DNA from: Collimonas fungivorans Ter331
GTDB taxonomy: Bacteria; Pseudomonadota; Gammaproteobacteria; Burkholderiales; Burkholderiaceae_D
NCBI RefSeq assembly: GCF_000221045.1
Contig: NC_015856.1
Coordinates: forward strand, 4,174,542 to 4,238,541
DNA length: 64,000 nt
Direction of reading: 5' to 3'
Part shown: piece by piece, positions 34,701-41,788 of the stretch
Layout: each line of letters opens with the position of its first letter
Position numbering within the stretch: position 1 is the stretch's first letter
Made by a program: the position numbers and the translations under genes
The notes under the pieces: model-generated
What the model was told of the DNA's origin: nothing
Database searches by the model: none
The model's input: only the letters and a program-made list of their open reading frames with translations

Positions 34701-35104
34701 ACCAGCGGGTTGCGGCCGAGCACCAGCGGGGAACTCACGCCTTCGCCCAGCATGCCGGCTTCATGGTTAGCTTCCGCATCGGAAGCGATGTATTCGTAAT
34801 ATGCGCCGTCTTCGGCCACGCCGACCAGCTCTTCGCCCTGCCCGTCTGCGCTGTAGAAACCTTCGATGATCAGCTCAGGATCTTCGTAACCGGTACCTTC
34901 CAGGGACACGTGCAGGTCGTTGCCGACGCGGTGTACGGTGATGTTTTCCGGGGCTGCGCCGGTGTCGGCATCGGCCAGGATGAATTTGCCGCCCTTGATG
35001 GCTTTCACCTTGGTGGCGGAACCTTGCTTGGTCGTGCGGAGGTCCACGCTCTGCGTGATTTCCTTGCCATCGACCACGATTACTTTAACTGCGCTTGCTG
35101 CCAT
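28760..35104 (-). CDS. Giant BapA-like type I-secreted adhesin with 15 Ig-like (Big) repeats
   Basis: A 2114-residue protein without an N-terminal signal peptide. Residues 1-~130 match the BapA-prefix type domain (VIVVDGKEITQSVDLR, FILADADTGAAPENITV). A hydrophobic Gly-rich segment (~147-168) and a GGNPGNPGDG linker follow. Then come 15 Big domains of ~104 residues (typical start IGDVTDDVGSKTGTIPNGG), a jelly-roll-like domain (~1760-1910, ENFDAMATANFG ... WWTYDNIVVNG), and the secretion C-terminus (VLVLEGANQVLDISALTA, LHLSLNDVLEQGGKGLF). It should be exported by the ABC/HlyD/TolC set and held at the surface for biofilm or attachment. Domains 4-8 and 9-13 are a 1560-bp tandem duplication. It is transcribed from a three-box promoter. 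Confidence 0.93.
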   Translation of the reverse strand: MAASAVKVIVVDGKEITQSVDLRTTKQGSATKVKAIKGGKFILADADTGAAPENITVHRVGNDLHVSLEGTGYEDPELIIEGFYSADGQGEELVGVAEDGAYYEYIASDAEANHEAGMLGEGVSSPLVLGRNPLVGFGSGLVPAAGMSWLGLGLFGLGALGLIGAALAGDNGGGNGGNPGNPGDGGNPGNPGDGKLTIGDITDNVGTTTGSIPPGGSTDDNTPTIIGDGGTPGKVITIIDNGKPIGSTIVDDDGKWTFTPDNPLDDGPHEIVVIEDGKPPSDGRDIIIDTVAPAQVLIESALDDAGSSTGFLDNGAMTDDKTPTLSGKAEAGSLVKLYADGNEVGSIVADADGNWTITSSELPDGPHKFTATATDAAGNVGLPSADWVVVVDTMEGKPAIGDVTDDVGSKTGTIPNGGDTDDNTPTLSGGGGGGLTPGSTVVISDGGNPIGTAIVGDDGKWEFTPPPLDDGKHDFTVVVTDPAGNTSDPSDPWTVNIDTLAPDAPTIDLVIDDQGASTGPLTSGGPATDDAQPTVSGKAEPNSIVTLYDGDKAVGSTKADASGNWTITPDFPLSLGEHNLTAKASDAAGNISDPSNQFDLDVATGGVPTAPAIIGVNDDNGATPVPVAENGFTNDNTPVVIGTAPAGSVVMIYVDGNPVALGSATSDADGNWSFPVPAANPLTDGLHNFTASAGGVSTGQYPINIDTTAPGASTDLSLIDDVGARTGEIADNDTTDDANPTYSGKAEPGTSVVVIVDGVPVKTVPVDAGGNWTYTPETPLADGAHTISNQVVDQAGNSSPVSAPTHFIVDTGAVTIAITQVDDNEGSITGPISNHGVTDDTTPTVHGTATANSLVHIYVDGNPVAVGSVMADGNGDWVFTPTLTEGPHTITATSTNAAGVVSDSNEFDLTVDTTAPAKPEIGDVIDDVGTQTGSIPSDGGVTDDTTPTLVGGGLTPGDKVIISDGGNPIGTAIVGDDGKWEFTPTTPLNPGDHEFTIVVEDPAGNTSDPSDPWDIVIDTGVPDAPTIDLVIDDQGASTGPLTSGGPATDDAQPTVSGKAEPGSIVTLYDGDKAVGSTQANASGDWTITPDFPLDLGAHNLTAKATDAAGNVSDPSNQFDLDVATGGVPTAPAIIGVIDDDGASPVNVAQNGFTNDNTPVVVGTAPAGSVVMVYVDGNPAPLGSATSDADGNWSFPVPAASPLADGLHNFTASAGGVSTGQYPINIDTGIPAAATDLTLIDDIGARTGEIADNDTTDDANPTYSGKAEPGTSVVVIVDGVPVKTVPVDAGGNWTYTPETPLADGPHTISNQVVDQAGNTSPVSAPTHFIVDTSAVAIAITQVDDNEGSITGPIANHGVTDDTTPTVHGTATANSLVHIYVDGNPVAVGSVMADGLGNWEFTPTLTEGPHTITATSTNAAGVVSDSNEFDLTVDITAPGKPAIGDVIDNVGDHTGTIPSDGGVTDDTTPTLVGDGLDPGDKVIISDGGDPIGTAIVGDDGRWEFTPTTPLNPGDHEFIIVVEDPAGNTSEPSDPWDIVIDTDAPAAPTIDNAFDDVLGHTGNIGSGGLTNDNTPQLSGTAERGSIVFIRDGANVIGSATADSGTDRWVFDVPALAGDGSHTFTAVSEDAAGNSSPVSNNYDLILDTTAPAAPTIDNVLDNVGITGNIGNGGTTDDSTPTISGRGEVGAIVTLFDGANIVGSAQVRPDGTWTIDVNAPVGGHTYTATQTDVAGNTSPDSAPYGLNVVPFAPVALSENFDAMATANFGTADQSFVHNGLRFSVTNLQTPNSFNGIGPADPTFDPGNTSNKLAANGIVTVAIDNAGEATGISIRIGNINTNMGPGMIEFLDKNGAVVGTQAINAGFDTGFQQISFNLPAGSYFSSFRMTPGILVNGPDAGSMDWWTYDNIVVNGVLYPPVGTFGTEEVPQDASSVDSLTHATAGQDDATANDDDATTSTHNPADDPAPVIEGAASFTVQEDVQVHVEQAGDSPVLVLEGANQVLDISALTAAEQAKVADVKVIDITGTGDNTLHLSLNDVLEQGGKGLFIDDGKTQMMVKGDAGDVVNLDDLLEGVNAEGDWTQAAGSVTVEGVAYNVYQHTGLEAELLVQQGVTTNLS
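30481..33600. repeat. Tandem duplication of a 1560-bp five-domain block in the adhesin gene
   Basis: Copies 30481-32040 and 32041-33600 align at a constant 1560-bp offset (520 codons, five Big domains each) with only scattered differences, for example the line starting TCAGCGGGCC at both 31981 and 33541. High identity suggests recent unequal crossing-over. Confidence 0.9.
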
Positions 35105-35300
35105 GATAATAATTCCTTAAAAGACTGAATTGCTTAATGTGAACGGTGGTAGCGACGGTACGCCACAACACGGTTGTGCCGCTTGAGACTGCGGTCTTGC
35201 GCGTGCCGGCGTGTCCGATAAAATCAGCTACACCCCATGCGCAGTAAAACCCGGCCGTGAAAGACATCTTTCGTGGTTGCCGAGCTTCGACGTAGAGCGG

Positions 35301-35387
35301 ATTTTAGAGATGAGACAACTTGCGGTCTGTAGGCTCGAATTGACTTCGGCAGAGGAAAAATCCGCAAAGAAAGTAGGACAAGTCCGA
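35301..35387 (-). promoter_or_regulatory. Three-box promoter of the giant adhesin gene
   Basis: The -10 TAAAAT (35301-35306, minus strand) has boxes centred 33 bp (35330-35343, weak), 55 bp (GAGGAAAAATCCGC, 35352-35365) and 77 bp (TAGGACAAGTCCGA, 35374-35387) upstream. The ~190-base leader begins CCGCTCT..GTCGA..., closely like the leader of the exporter operon. Confidence 0.72.
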
Positions 35388-35709
35388 GCGTCGTCAGACC
35401 GTCGTTTTAGCGTGATAGCGCTGGGAGCCAGTACCTGTCTATGAGACAGCTATCGCGGCGATAGCCACGGCCGGGGAAATTGATTGTTCTATTGCTGAAG
35501 AGCGGCGGCGTCATTGCGGATTCAGGTATTTACAACGCGCAGAAATTGTGCAAAACATTGTTAAATCCATGTCACACAATTGCCTGGTGGCGATGACGAC
35601 ATGAGGTACCGATGGACGATTCATTTGCGCCCCTCTGATCCAACACGTGGGTGCCGAGAAACTAGAATAGGGGCAATCTGACGTCTGAAAACAACGACAG
35701 TTATGCACC
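35388..35709. other. Intergenic region without recognisable features
   Basis: Upstream of the adhesin promoter I see no gene, repeat or structured element that I can support. Short open frames here have no start sites or composition that suggest coding. Confidence 0.5.
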
Positions 35710-35844
35710 ATGCCGGTTTTTATCGATTATCCAAATCCGCTCAAACCATTACCGTACCTGTACGAAGTCAGGCTGGCCAGCCACGGGATCTGGAACGACA
35801 AGATGCTGCTACTGGCGGGGCGCAGGATAAAGGACGTGATTTGA
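35710..35844 (+). CDS. Possible small protein or gene remnant
   Basis: A 44-residue frame starting MPVFIDYPNPLKPLPY with protein-like composition but no good ribosome binding site. It may be the 5' remnant of a larger gene cut off by the arrival of the EpsG-like gene, which converges on it 25 bases away. I do not recognise a family. Confidence 0.25.
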   Translation: MPVFIDYPNPLKPLPYLYEVRLASHGIWNDKMLLLAGRRIKDVI

Positions 35845-35869
35845 GGGAGGCAAGCCAGATTTGGCGCAC

Positions 35870-37072
35870 TCATTGATATCGAATAGCGGGATGACATCTC
35901 GATTTAGGGCAGACCTTTTTATCAATCATGATGTTGTAGTCTTCCAATCTTTTACGTCCGTCGCCTGAATCAGTCGTATAGATAAAACGCATACTTGACT
36001 GATATGGCAGATATGGGCGAGCTGACTCATTCAGCAGTGGTTTTATCAGTGCAGCGATGCTCAATGTGAAAACAAGCGCTATTTGAATGGTTTTATGTAA
36101 TGGCCCTACGGTTTCCCATGCCTTGTATAACAAGATTCCTTGAGCTACCACTACAAAATATTGGGTTCGATTCCAAAGCAGGGGAAATTGCCAGAAAACT
36201 GCTTCTACAATGATCATCAAAAGAAGCGACAGCATCAGTGATTTTTCTAGGCGAGAATTGACATCGACAATTTTTGAAAAATAAAAAAAAGTAAAAATAT
36301 TAACCAGAAAATATGCTGTTGCACCCAAACTTTTGGGAGCAGGTCCGATGCTCTGATAGTCCTGAATTTTTTTTGCGATAAAGCTGAAATGAATATGCTC
36401 AGCTATTATTCCCAAAACATCGAACAAACCGAATCCGGAAAAGAAAAAGGCTGCCAGACCCAACAAAATTGGAATTTTGAATTCAATGATTTTCTTATAG
36501 CCAAAAGTGAGAAATATCGGGGCTAGCATTACGCTGGAATACTGAAAACACATCCCAATCAAGAACAGTACTAATGTAGAAAAATATCTTGATTTGTCGA
36601 ACCTGATAAGGGCAAGCATGATGAATGACAGTGCGATCGACTGCCTGACAATCCCCATCTGAACCAGCAGATATACCCAGCAAAAATAAATGGCAAATGA
36701 AAAAATAATGTTCGCCCGGCAGTACCTGACAAAAACATAGAATGTGATGCCATTGAAAAGAGCGACGATAAAGTAAAGCGTCTGGATCGTGCCACCAAAG
36801 GTCTTTATTGTTGAAAGCAAGATGACGAATAAAGGCTCCATTGGTTTAAGCGCATCTGGCAGATGGAAAAAGGATAATCGCAAAAGCGTGGGCGCCGCAG
36901 TCACCGCTTGCTCATAAGCGATCCAATCATATCCGGTCTCCCAGCGCAAACCCGCAAGCGCCACAAAAGCGAGGATGACAATACCGGCCAGCAATGGATA
37001 CAGATCTTTACGATATTCGGCAACAAGGACAAAAAGCCAAAAAACAAGCGCTAGGGATAAGTAAAAGATCAA
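35870..37072 (-). CDS. EpsG-family membrane protein (polysaccharide polymerase-like)
   Basis: A 400-residue protein with about ten membrane helices and the EpsG/Wzy layout: MIFYLSLALVFWLFVLVAEYRKD at the start, then LRWETGYDWIAYEQAV (the family's R-x-x-x-G-x-D-W/Y motif, ~43-55), and MGIVRQSIALSFIMLAL (~138-155). EpsG/Wzy proteins polymerise exopolysaccharide repeat units on the periplasmic side. It is visibly more AT-rich than its neighbours and stands alone, away from the GT2/Wzz group, which suggests horizontal acquisition. A T/A-rich upstream region holds its likely promoter. Confidence 0.8.
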   Translation of the reverse strand: MIFYLSLALVFWLFVLVAEYRKDLYPLLAGIVILAFVALAGLRWETGYDWIAYEQAVTAAPTLLRLSFFHLPDALKPMEPLFVILLSTIKTFGGTIQTLYFIVALFNGITFYVFVRYCRANIIFSFAIYFCWVYLLVQMGIVRQSIALSFIMLALIRFDKSRYFSTLVLFLIGMCFQYSSVMLAPIFLTFGYKKIIEFKIPILLGLAAFFFSGFGLFDVLGIIAEHIHFSFIAKKIQDYQSIGPAPKSLGATAYFLVNIFTFFYFSKIVDVNSRLEKSLMLSLLLMIIVEAVFWQFPLLWNRTQYFVVVAQGILLYKAWETVGPLHKTIQIALVFTLSIAALIKPLLNESARPYLPYQSSMRFIYTTDSGDGRKRLEDYNIMIDKKVCPKSRCHPAIRYQ

Positions 37073-37176
37073 ATTTCCACCATTCTTTATCAGTCAAAAT
37101 AATATTGCTTTTAAGTAAAAATTATAACTGACGAACTCTTGCCTCCGTAGTCGACGATAGCTATACCCTGCCCGTT

Positions 37177-37214
37177 ACAAAAATGGCCTGTCTAAGACAG
37201 GCCATTTTTGTTTT
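37177..37214. terminator. Bidirectional terminator between pilin operon and EpsG-like gene
   Basis: CAAAAATGGCCTGTC pairs with GACAGGCCATTTTTG, with A/T runs on both flanks. On the minus strand it ends the minor pilin operon. Confidence 0.85.
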
Positions 37215-37238
37215 ATCACACACTAAATCCGTCAGGCA

Positions 37239-37667
37239 TCATCGTCCAGCCCAGCAATCCGCAGTGCTTGCGGCGGGTGCAGCCCCGTTCTTTGTCGTCC
37301 TCGTGCCAGTATTATCCAAAAGAAAAGTCCCGCATTTATCGTTCTTTACTGGTGCTGCCTGCAGTGTAAAAGTGCTAGCAGTCGACGCACTGATAGTAAA
37401 AGCATATTTGGGGTTGGCGCTTGCTGGCATTGCTGGCAAGGTAAGGGCCGCGCCTCCGGGCTGATAACTATTGTTAACGGTGTACTGCTGCTGCATCCAG
37501 TTGGCATACTGCAGCAATGCCGCCATCGCTCCAGCTCGATCGCCACGCTGCACGTAGGACCGATAACTAGGGACGGCAACGGCGGCAAGAATAGAGATCA
37601 CTACTACCACGATCATCAGTTCGATTAACGTAAAACCACGCTGCTTGTTTGCATTTCTGAATTTCAT
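37239..37667 (-). CDS. pilE: Type IV pilin-like protein (PilE)
   Basis: A 142-residue prepilin. The class III signal ends RGFTLIELMIVVVVISILAAVAVPSY, cut after Gly and N-methylated at Phe, with the Glu5 of mature pilins present. The globular part is short, with two C-terminal Cys (NDKCGTFLL, TADCWAGR) that can form the D-loop. It is the last gene of the fimT-pilV-pilW-pilX-pilY1-pilE cluster, whose products prime assembly of the type IV pilus; pilE here is a minor pilin. It ends at the terminator at 37177-37214. Confidence 0.9.
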   Translation of the reverse strand: MKFRNANKQRGFTLIELMIVVVVISILAAVAVPSYRSYVQRGDRAGAMAALLQYANWMQQQYTVNNSYQPGGAALTLPAMPASANPKYAFTISASTASTFTLQAAPVKNDKCGTFLLDNTGTRTTKNGAAPAASTADCWAGR

Positions 37668-37703
37668 CGATATCCCCTTGATTCAAACCTGTATCTGTAT
37701 TTC

Positions 37704-40700
37704 TTAATTTGGCTTGATCGATAATTGTCGCCAGCGGCGCACGGCTACACCAGACAGCTTCACGTCAAGACAACTGGCCACCCCATCAACACCGACCGTT
37801 CGTATGCACTGTGGCGACGGAGGCGGATTCGGCGGCCATACCCCACTACCTGTCGTACCCGGAATCGCAGCCGCACTCCAGTTGGTATCGGTTGTCGTCC
37901 CAGGCTGGGTTATCTGGTACTGCGGTGCATAAGCTCCTGTCAAGAAATTCACGCCCATGCTGAATGACACCCCGCCACCAGCACAAGGATCTGTAATATT
38001 GGGAGTAAACGAAGTCGTCAGCATAAGAATATTTTTCTGAAGCTGCAGATCGCCGACGGTGCGCTCGCCCGCGTCAAGGTAATCGATGTACCAGCCACGT
38101 TGCGATGCCCATGCAATGGGATTTTTACTCAGGGTCCGGCCTACTGCGGTTCCCCCGATCGAAACGCTCGTCAAAACTTGCGCCTGCAGTTGGCCACGGC
38201 CAGTTACGGCTGCTGCTCCAGGTTTATCCCAGATGCCATACACGCTCTGAATTGCGGTAGAGGCTAGATCTGTCGTCTCATAGAATTTCCCGGTACCGAT
38301 CATCACCATATAGCCACCCATCGGATGGACTGCCAATATCGGTTTTTGTACAATCGGCTGGATGACAGAATTCGCATTCTTCGCAACAAACAATGAACTG
38401 GCGGTCCATTTCGTAGTATCGGTAGCATTGCTTAAATCAAACTTCCAGAGATTTCCTTGCAAATCCCCCGCATACGCGCCAACCAGCTGACGGCTGGCAT
38501 TGAACAACAAGGCTGGAGCCGATAAGCCGTTCGGCGCTGTGGAGCTGCCTACCCCGGTGTCAATTTTTTGAATCAGAGCGCCTGTCTGGACATTCACCAC
38601 ATATAACACCGCATGACCATTGGCACTGTTGTAGCCATTGCCAAAAATGGCTGCCCATTGCCCATTGGCCAGCAGCACCATAGCCGGAGCACCTAGCACA
38701 TTGCCCATATCGGCGTCGGTACCGGAGTTATTGTATTCCCACATAACACTGCTCTTGCTCAAAGAGCCCGGCGCCGTGACATCTATAGCAAAAACGCTGT
38801 TCGCACCGGCTCCAGTAGTTCCCAGCAAAATATTCTTCCAGGTGCTGCCGATATAAGCGTCCCCTTCGGCCAACGGTCCATCAACAAAATAGTGATGGCC
38901 GTAATTAGGATCGCTCAAGGTTTTCAGATTCGGGTAAACACTGTTCGGTACGAAAGCGAATTTTTCAGTGCCGTCGCTTGGGGAAAACGCGTGCAACATG
39001 CCATCGTTGGCGCCCACATACAACATTGCGCTACGCGTAGCCTTGGTGCTATTGACGAAAGTTGCATAAGTGCTACCTCCATTTGCCGCCGGCAACACCG
39101 AATATCCCGAGTCGCTGGTTTGGACGTACAAAGGAGCCGAGTTGACGATATCTCCAAGTTTATACTGGCGATAACGGAAGGTCCCGGTGCCGGTACCGTC
39201 AGACGCCTGCTCCAAGGCCGAATTACCTCTCAGGTAATCCACGACGTCGCTTGATCCCAATGCGGTTTGCTGGCTGTTGGTGCCAGATGTCAAATTACCC
39301 CAGGAAAAATCAACGCCGGCTTTCGACGTAGGGTTCCAGGTAACGATGTTCCGTTTCGTATGATCCGTAGGCAGCAATGTCGCCGCATCCCACTGAAATG
39401 CCCCAGTAGATCCATCAGATGTAATAGCATTGGCCGTCAAATGCCCGATCCAGACGCCCGCATCAAAACTCGCGGTGTAAGCATACGTCGTACTTTGAGC
39501 AACACCACCCTGGTTATTCGCCTGGCCGCCGCCGGAACCGGTGCTGCGGCCTATCTCTGCCAAAATGCTGTTAAGGCCGGCCCGCAGAGCCTGAGGGCTC
39601 TTTGCGCTGAAATAGCTGCCATGGCCGTTGACTGCAGCGTGCCATAAATCATCAATTGCCGTTTTGCTGTCCGCCACAGGTTTTGGCCAGTTGGCGGCTC
39701 CGTTCTTGATGTCAAAATAAGCGCCGCTGGTTGCCGTCTTATAATCCGATCGATACGTTAGCTGGCCGTTAGCGCCAAGACCAATGGTATGGGTCGTCAT
39801 GTGCTGCCAGGTTGCAGGGTCGGTCGCCGTCGCCTTGATTTTTCCTGCCGTACTGGTAATCCCGGACCTGATGCCCACGTCGGTAACCCAATATTTCATC
39901 GCTGTATCTGCCAGCGTATTCGAATAGGCTGTCGGTCCTTGATAAAAAGGCCTTGGGAACTGGCTATTTGTCGTCAACGCGCCGCCAGAAACCGGGTCCT
40001 TAACGACCGGTGCAGGCAACGCAGGCACCTTGCCATCCTGATCGCCTATTGACGTGGGAACAGTCCCGTTCCAATAACCATCGGTGGAAAGAATTGTGAA
40101 ATTGGCCTGGCATTTCAATTGAATCGGATCCGGCGTCCCACTTGGCGCGCCGTTCATGCCGTTACCTGTGTAATATTGTCCTACCTGATTCAGGGCATCA
40201 ATGAGCGGTGTCCCACCGGAGGGTGCGATGGCGTACAGTTTGCTGTACCACTTATTTTTCTGAGTAGTATCGAAACTGTTCAGCGCCAGAAAATTGCTGG
40301 AGTTGGCGTTAATCGTCGCAAAGCCGACACGGAAGCGATTATTAATGCCGGCGAACGCCAATCCCAGCGAAGTTTTTGTCATCAGAATCCGCGTCCGATA
40401 GTAAGAAAACCAGTTGGCAAAGTTTTGAAGTTCTTCGGCATAGCTGCAACTGGTTGTGCTTGCAACGCAATCCTTGCGATCTGCACCGCGTGGATATGTG
40501 GCGCCAGAAACAATATCCACACGTTGATAGTTCGTGAGGGAATTTTGAGAATCAGAGCCATCTGGTATCCCGCTTCCAGCTACTGTCGATAGTTTGGTTC
40601 CCGTTTGGGTCCCTTTTTCCGTTCCTATCCAGTTGTAATAAAAGGCATAGCGCGCGCCAAGGGTCGGTTTACTTGAGCTCTGGCTGTTCGGGCAGTTCGT

Positions 40701-41213
40701 AGTATTTGCGGCGAAGGACTTTGCATCGTAAAGTGGGAGCGTGGTAGGTGATCCTCCGTAGTAACACTTCGCCCCCAGATCGCTCAAAGTGTTTGTGCTA
40801 TTCAGATAAGGATCAATAATGGTCGTCTTGGTGTTGGCAGGAGACATGGAACTGACGCCATCAACCTTCGATACCCCTGGGGTGTACAGAATCGCTGGAT
40901 TATAGTAAATCTGATTCCAGCTGCTGGAGTAGTAGGCGATTTTGTCTTTAAGGCCGTCAGTACTATTTGGATAAGGTGCCGTATACTCATAAGTGGCATC
41001 TTCACCGGTAACGCTTCCCCACGCCATACTGCCGGAGTTGTCCAGCATGTACATGATGTTTGGCGGCGGCGGCACCGGCAGGAATAACGGCGCTTGGGCG
41101 ATTTCGGCGAGCGCTACTCCCGAGATCGCGGCCATTCCCAGGCATGCGCAATGCGCGGCCAGCTTCAGCAGCCGGCCAAGCGGCATATGCCGCGATACAC
41201 TCATTCGTAACAT
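37704..41213 (-). CDS. pilY1: PilY1, pilus tip adhesin/assembly factor
   Basis: A 1169-residue exported protein with a signal peptide (~1-36). An N-terminal VWA-like part has the MIDAS-type DNSGSM (IMYMLDNSGSMAWG, ~residue 57). The C-terminal ~550 residues form a beta-propeller (LYVGANDGMLHAFSPSDG, ILLGTTGAGANSVFAIDVT) with calcium-loop-like acidic segments. PilY1 sits at the pilus tip and controls extension, adhesion and, in Pseudomonas, surface-sensing signalling. It lies between pilX and pilE. The length is normal for the family (1000-1200). Confidence 0.93.
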   Translation of the reverse strand: MLRMSVSRHMPLGRLLKLAAHCACLGMAAISGVALAEIAQAPLFLPVPPPPNIMYMLDNSGSMAWGSVTGEDATYEYTAPYPNSTDGLKDKIAYYSSSWNQIYYNPAILYTPGVSKVDGVSSMSPANTKTTIIDPYLNSTNTLSDLGAKCYYGGSPTTLPLYDAKSFAANTTNCPNSQSSSKPTLGARYAFYYNWIGTEKGTQTGTKLSTVAGSGIPDGSDSQNSLTNYQRVDIVSGATYPRGADRKDCVASTTSCSYAEELQNFANWFSYYRTRILMTKTSLGLAFAGINNRFRVGFATINANSSNFLALNSFDTTQKNKWYSKLYAIAPSGGTPLIDALNQVGQYYTGNGMNGAPSGTPDPIQLKCQANFTILSTDGYWNGTVPTSIGDQDGKVPALPAPVVKDPVSGGALTTNSQFPRPFYQGPTAYSNTLADTAMKYWVTDVGIRSGITSTAGKIKATATDPATWQHMTTHTIGLGANGQLTYRSDYKTATSGAYFDIKNGAANWPKPVADSKTAIDDLWHAAVNGHGSYFSAKSPQALRAGLNSILAEIGRSTGSGGGQANNQGGVAQSTTYAYTASFDAGVWIGHLTANAITSDGSTGAFQWDAATLLPTDHTKRNIVTWNPTSKAGVDFSWGNLTSGTNSQQTALGSSDVVDYLRGNSALEQASDGTGTGTFRYRQYKLGDIVNSAPLYVQTSDSGYSVLPAANGGSTYATFVNSTKATRSAMLYVGANDGMLHAFSPSDGTEKFAFVPNSVYPNLKTLSDPNYGHHYFVDGPLAEGDAYIGSTWKNILLGTTGAGANSVFAIDVTAPGSLSKSSVMWEYNNSGTDADMGNVLGAPAMVLLANGQWAAIFGNGYNSANGHAVLYVVNVQTGALIQKIDTGVGSSTAPNGLSAPALLFNASRQLVGAYAGDLQGNLWKFDLSNATDTTKWTASSLFVAKNANSVIQPIVQKPILAVHPMGGYMVMIGTGKFYETTDLASTAIQSVYGIWDKPGAAAVTGRGQLQAQVLTSVSIGGTAVGRTLSKNPIAWASQRGWYIDYLDAGERTVGDLQLQKNILMLTTSFTPNITDPCAGGGVSFSMGVNFLTGAYAPQYQITQPGTTTDTNWSAAAIPGTTGSGVWPPNPPPSPQCIRTVGVDGVASCLDVKLSGVAVRRWRQLSIKPN

Positions 41214-41229
41214 GACGTACTCCCTACAC

Positions 41230-41763
41230 TCAGAATTTTAGATAACTTTGCAGTAACACCACTGCATTATTTGTGACATCCGTGCCGCGCCCGGTTATCC
41301 GGTATACCTTGTCGGTCAAGTCGCGCTTGGGCTGCGTCGGTCCCAGCCCTATCGTGGCTGTGACATCTTCGATGATGCATTGCGGCTGCGGAGGAGTCCC
41401 GCCAGTCCAGGAAACGCCGTTAGGCAGGGTAACTGCGGGCAGCTTGGCGGTTGTCGCCGGCGCCGATGTTCCCCAGGTTGCACTGTTGTCCCATACGCTT
41501 GGACTGGTGGTCGAAGTCGTCAGCATGCTGCTCAAGGCTTTGCCGCCGATAGAATTGTTTTGCGCTCCGGCTTCGCAATACCGCAATGCCCTCTCGGCCG
41601 CCTGGAAAGCCGCCTGCTGGTTGCGTGTATTTGCCGCCATCTTTTCATCCAGTGTCACATTGCGGATAGCGACTGTGCCAATCAGCATCATGACGACCAG
41701 GAAAATCAGCACCATCGGCAGTGCAATACCTGATTGCTGGAGTTTTGTCTTTTCCATAAACAT
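41230..41763 (-). CDS. pilX: Minor pilin PilX
   Basis: A 177-residue protein with an N-terminal membrane helix (GIALPMVLIFLVVMMLIGTVAIRNVTLDEKMAANTRNQQAAFQAAERALR), the PilX_N pattern with its QxAFQAAExAL motif. The usual prepilin Glu5 is replaced, as is common in PilX. The start may be the second Met (41757). It is part of the priming complex PilVWXY1E. Confidence 0.88.
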   Translation of the reverse strand: MFMEKTKLQQSGIALPMVLIFLVVMMLIGTVAIRNVTLDEKMAANTRNQQAAFQAAERALRYCEAGAQNNSIGGKALSSMLTTSTTSPSVWDNSATWGTSAPATTAKLPAVTLPNGVSWTGGTPPQPQCIIEDVTATIGLGPTQPKRDLTDKVYRITGRGTDVTNNAVVLLQSYLKF

Positions 41764-41788
41764 GTTTGGTCAGTTGGTCCGGTGCCGG

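Noticed and set aside
32537-35128. Long plus-strand frame opposite the giant adhesin
   Set aside because: Antisense shadow made of the same Ig-repeat units; low-complexity translation, no start site.
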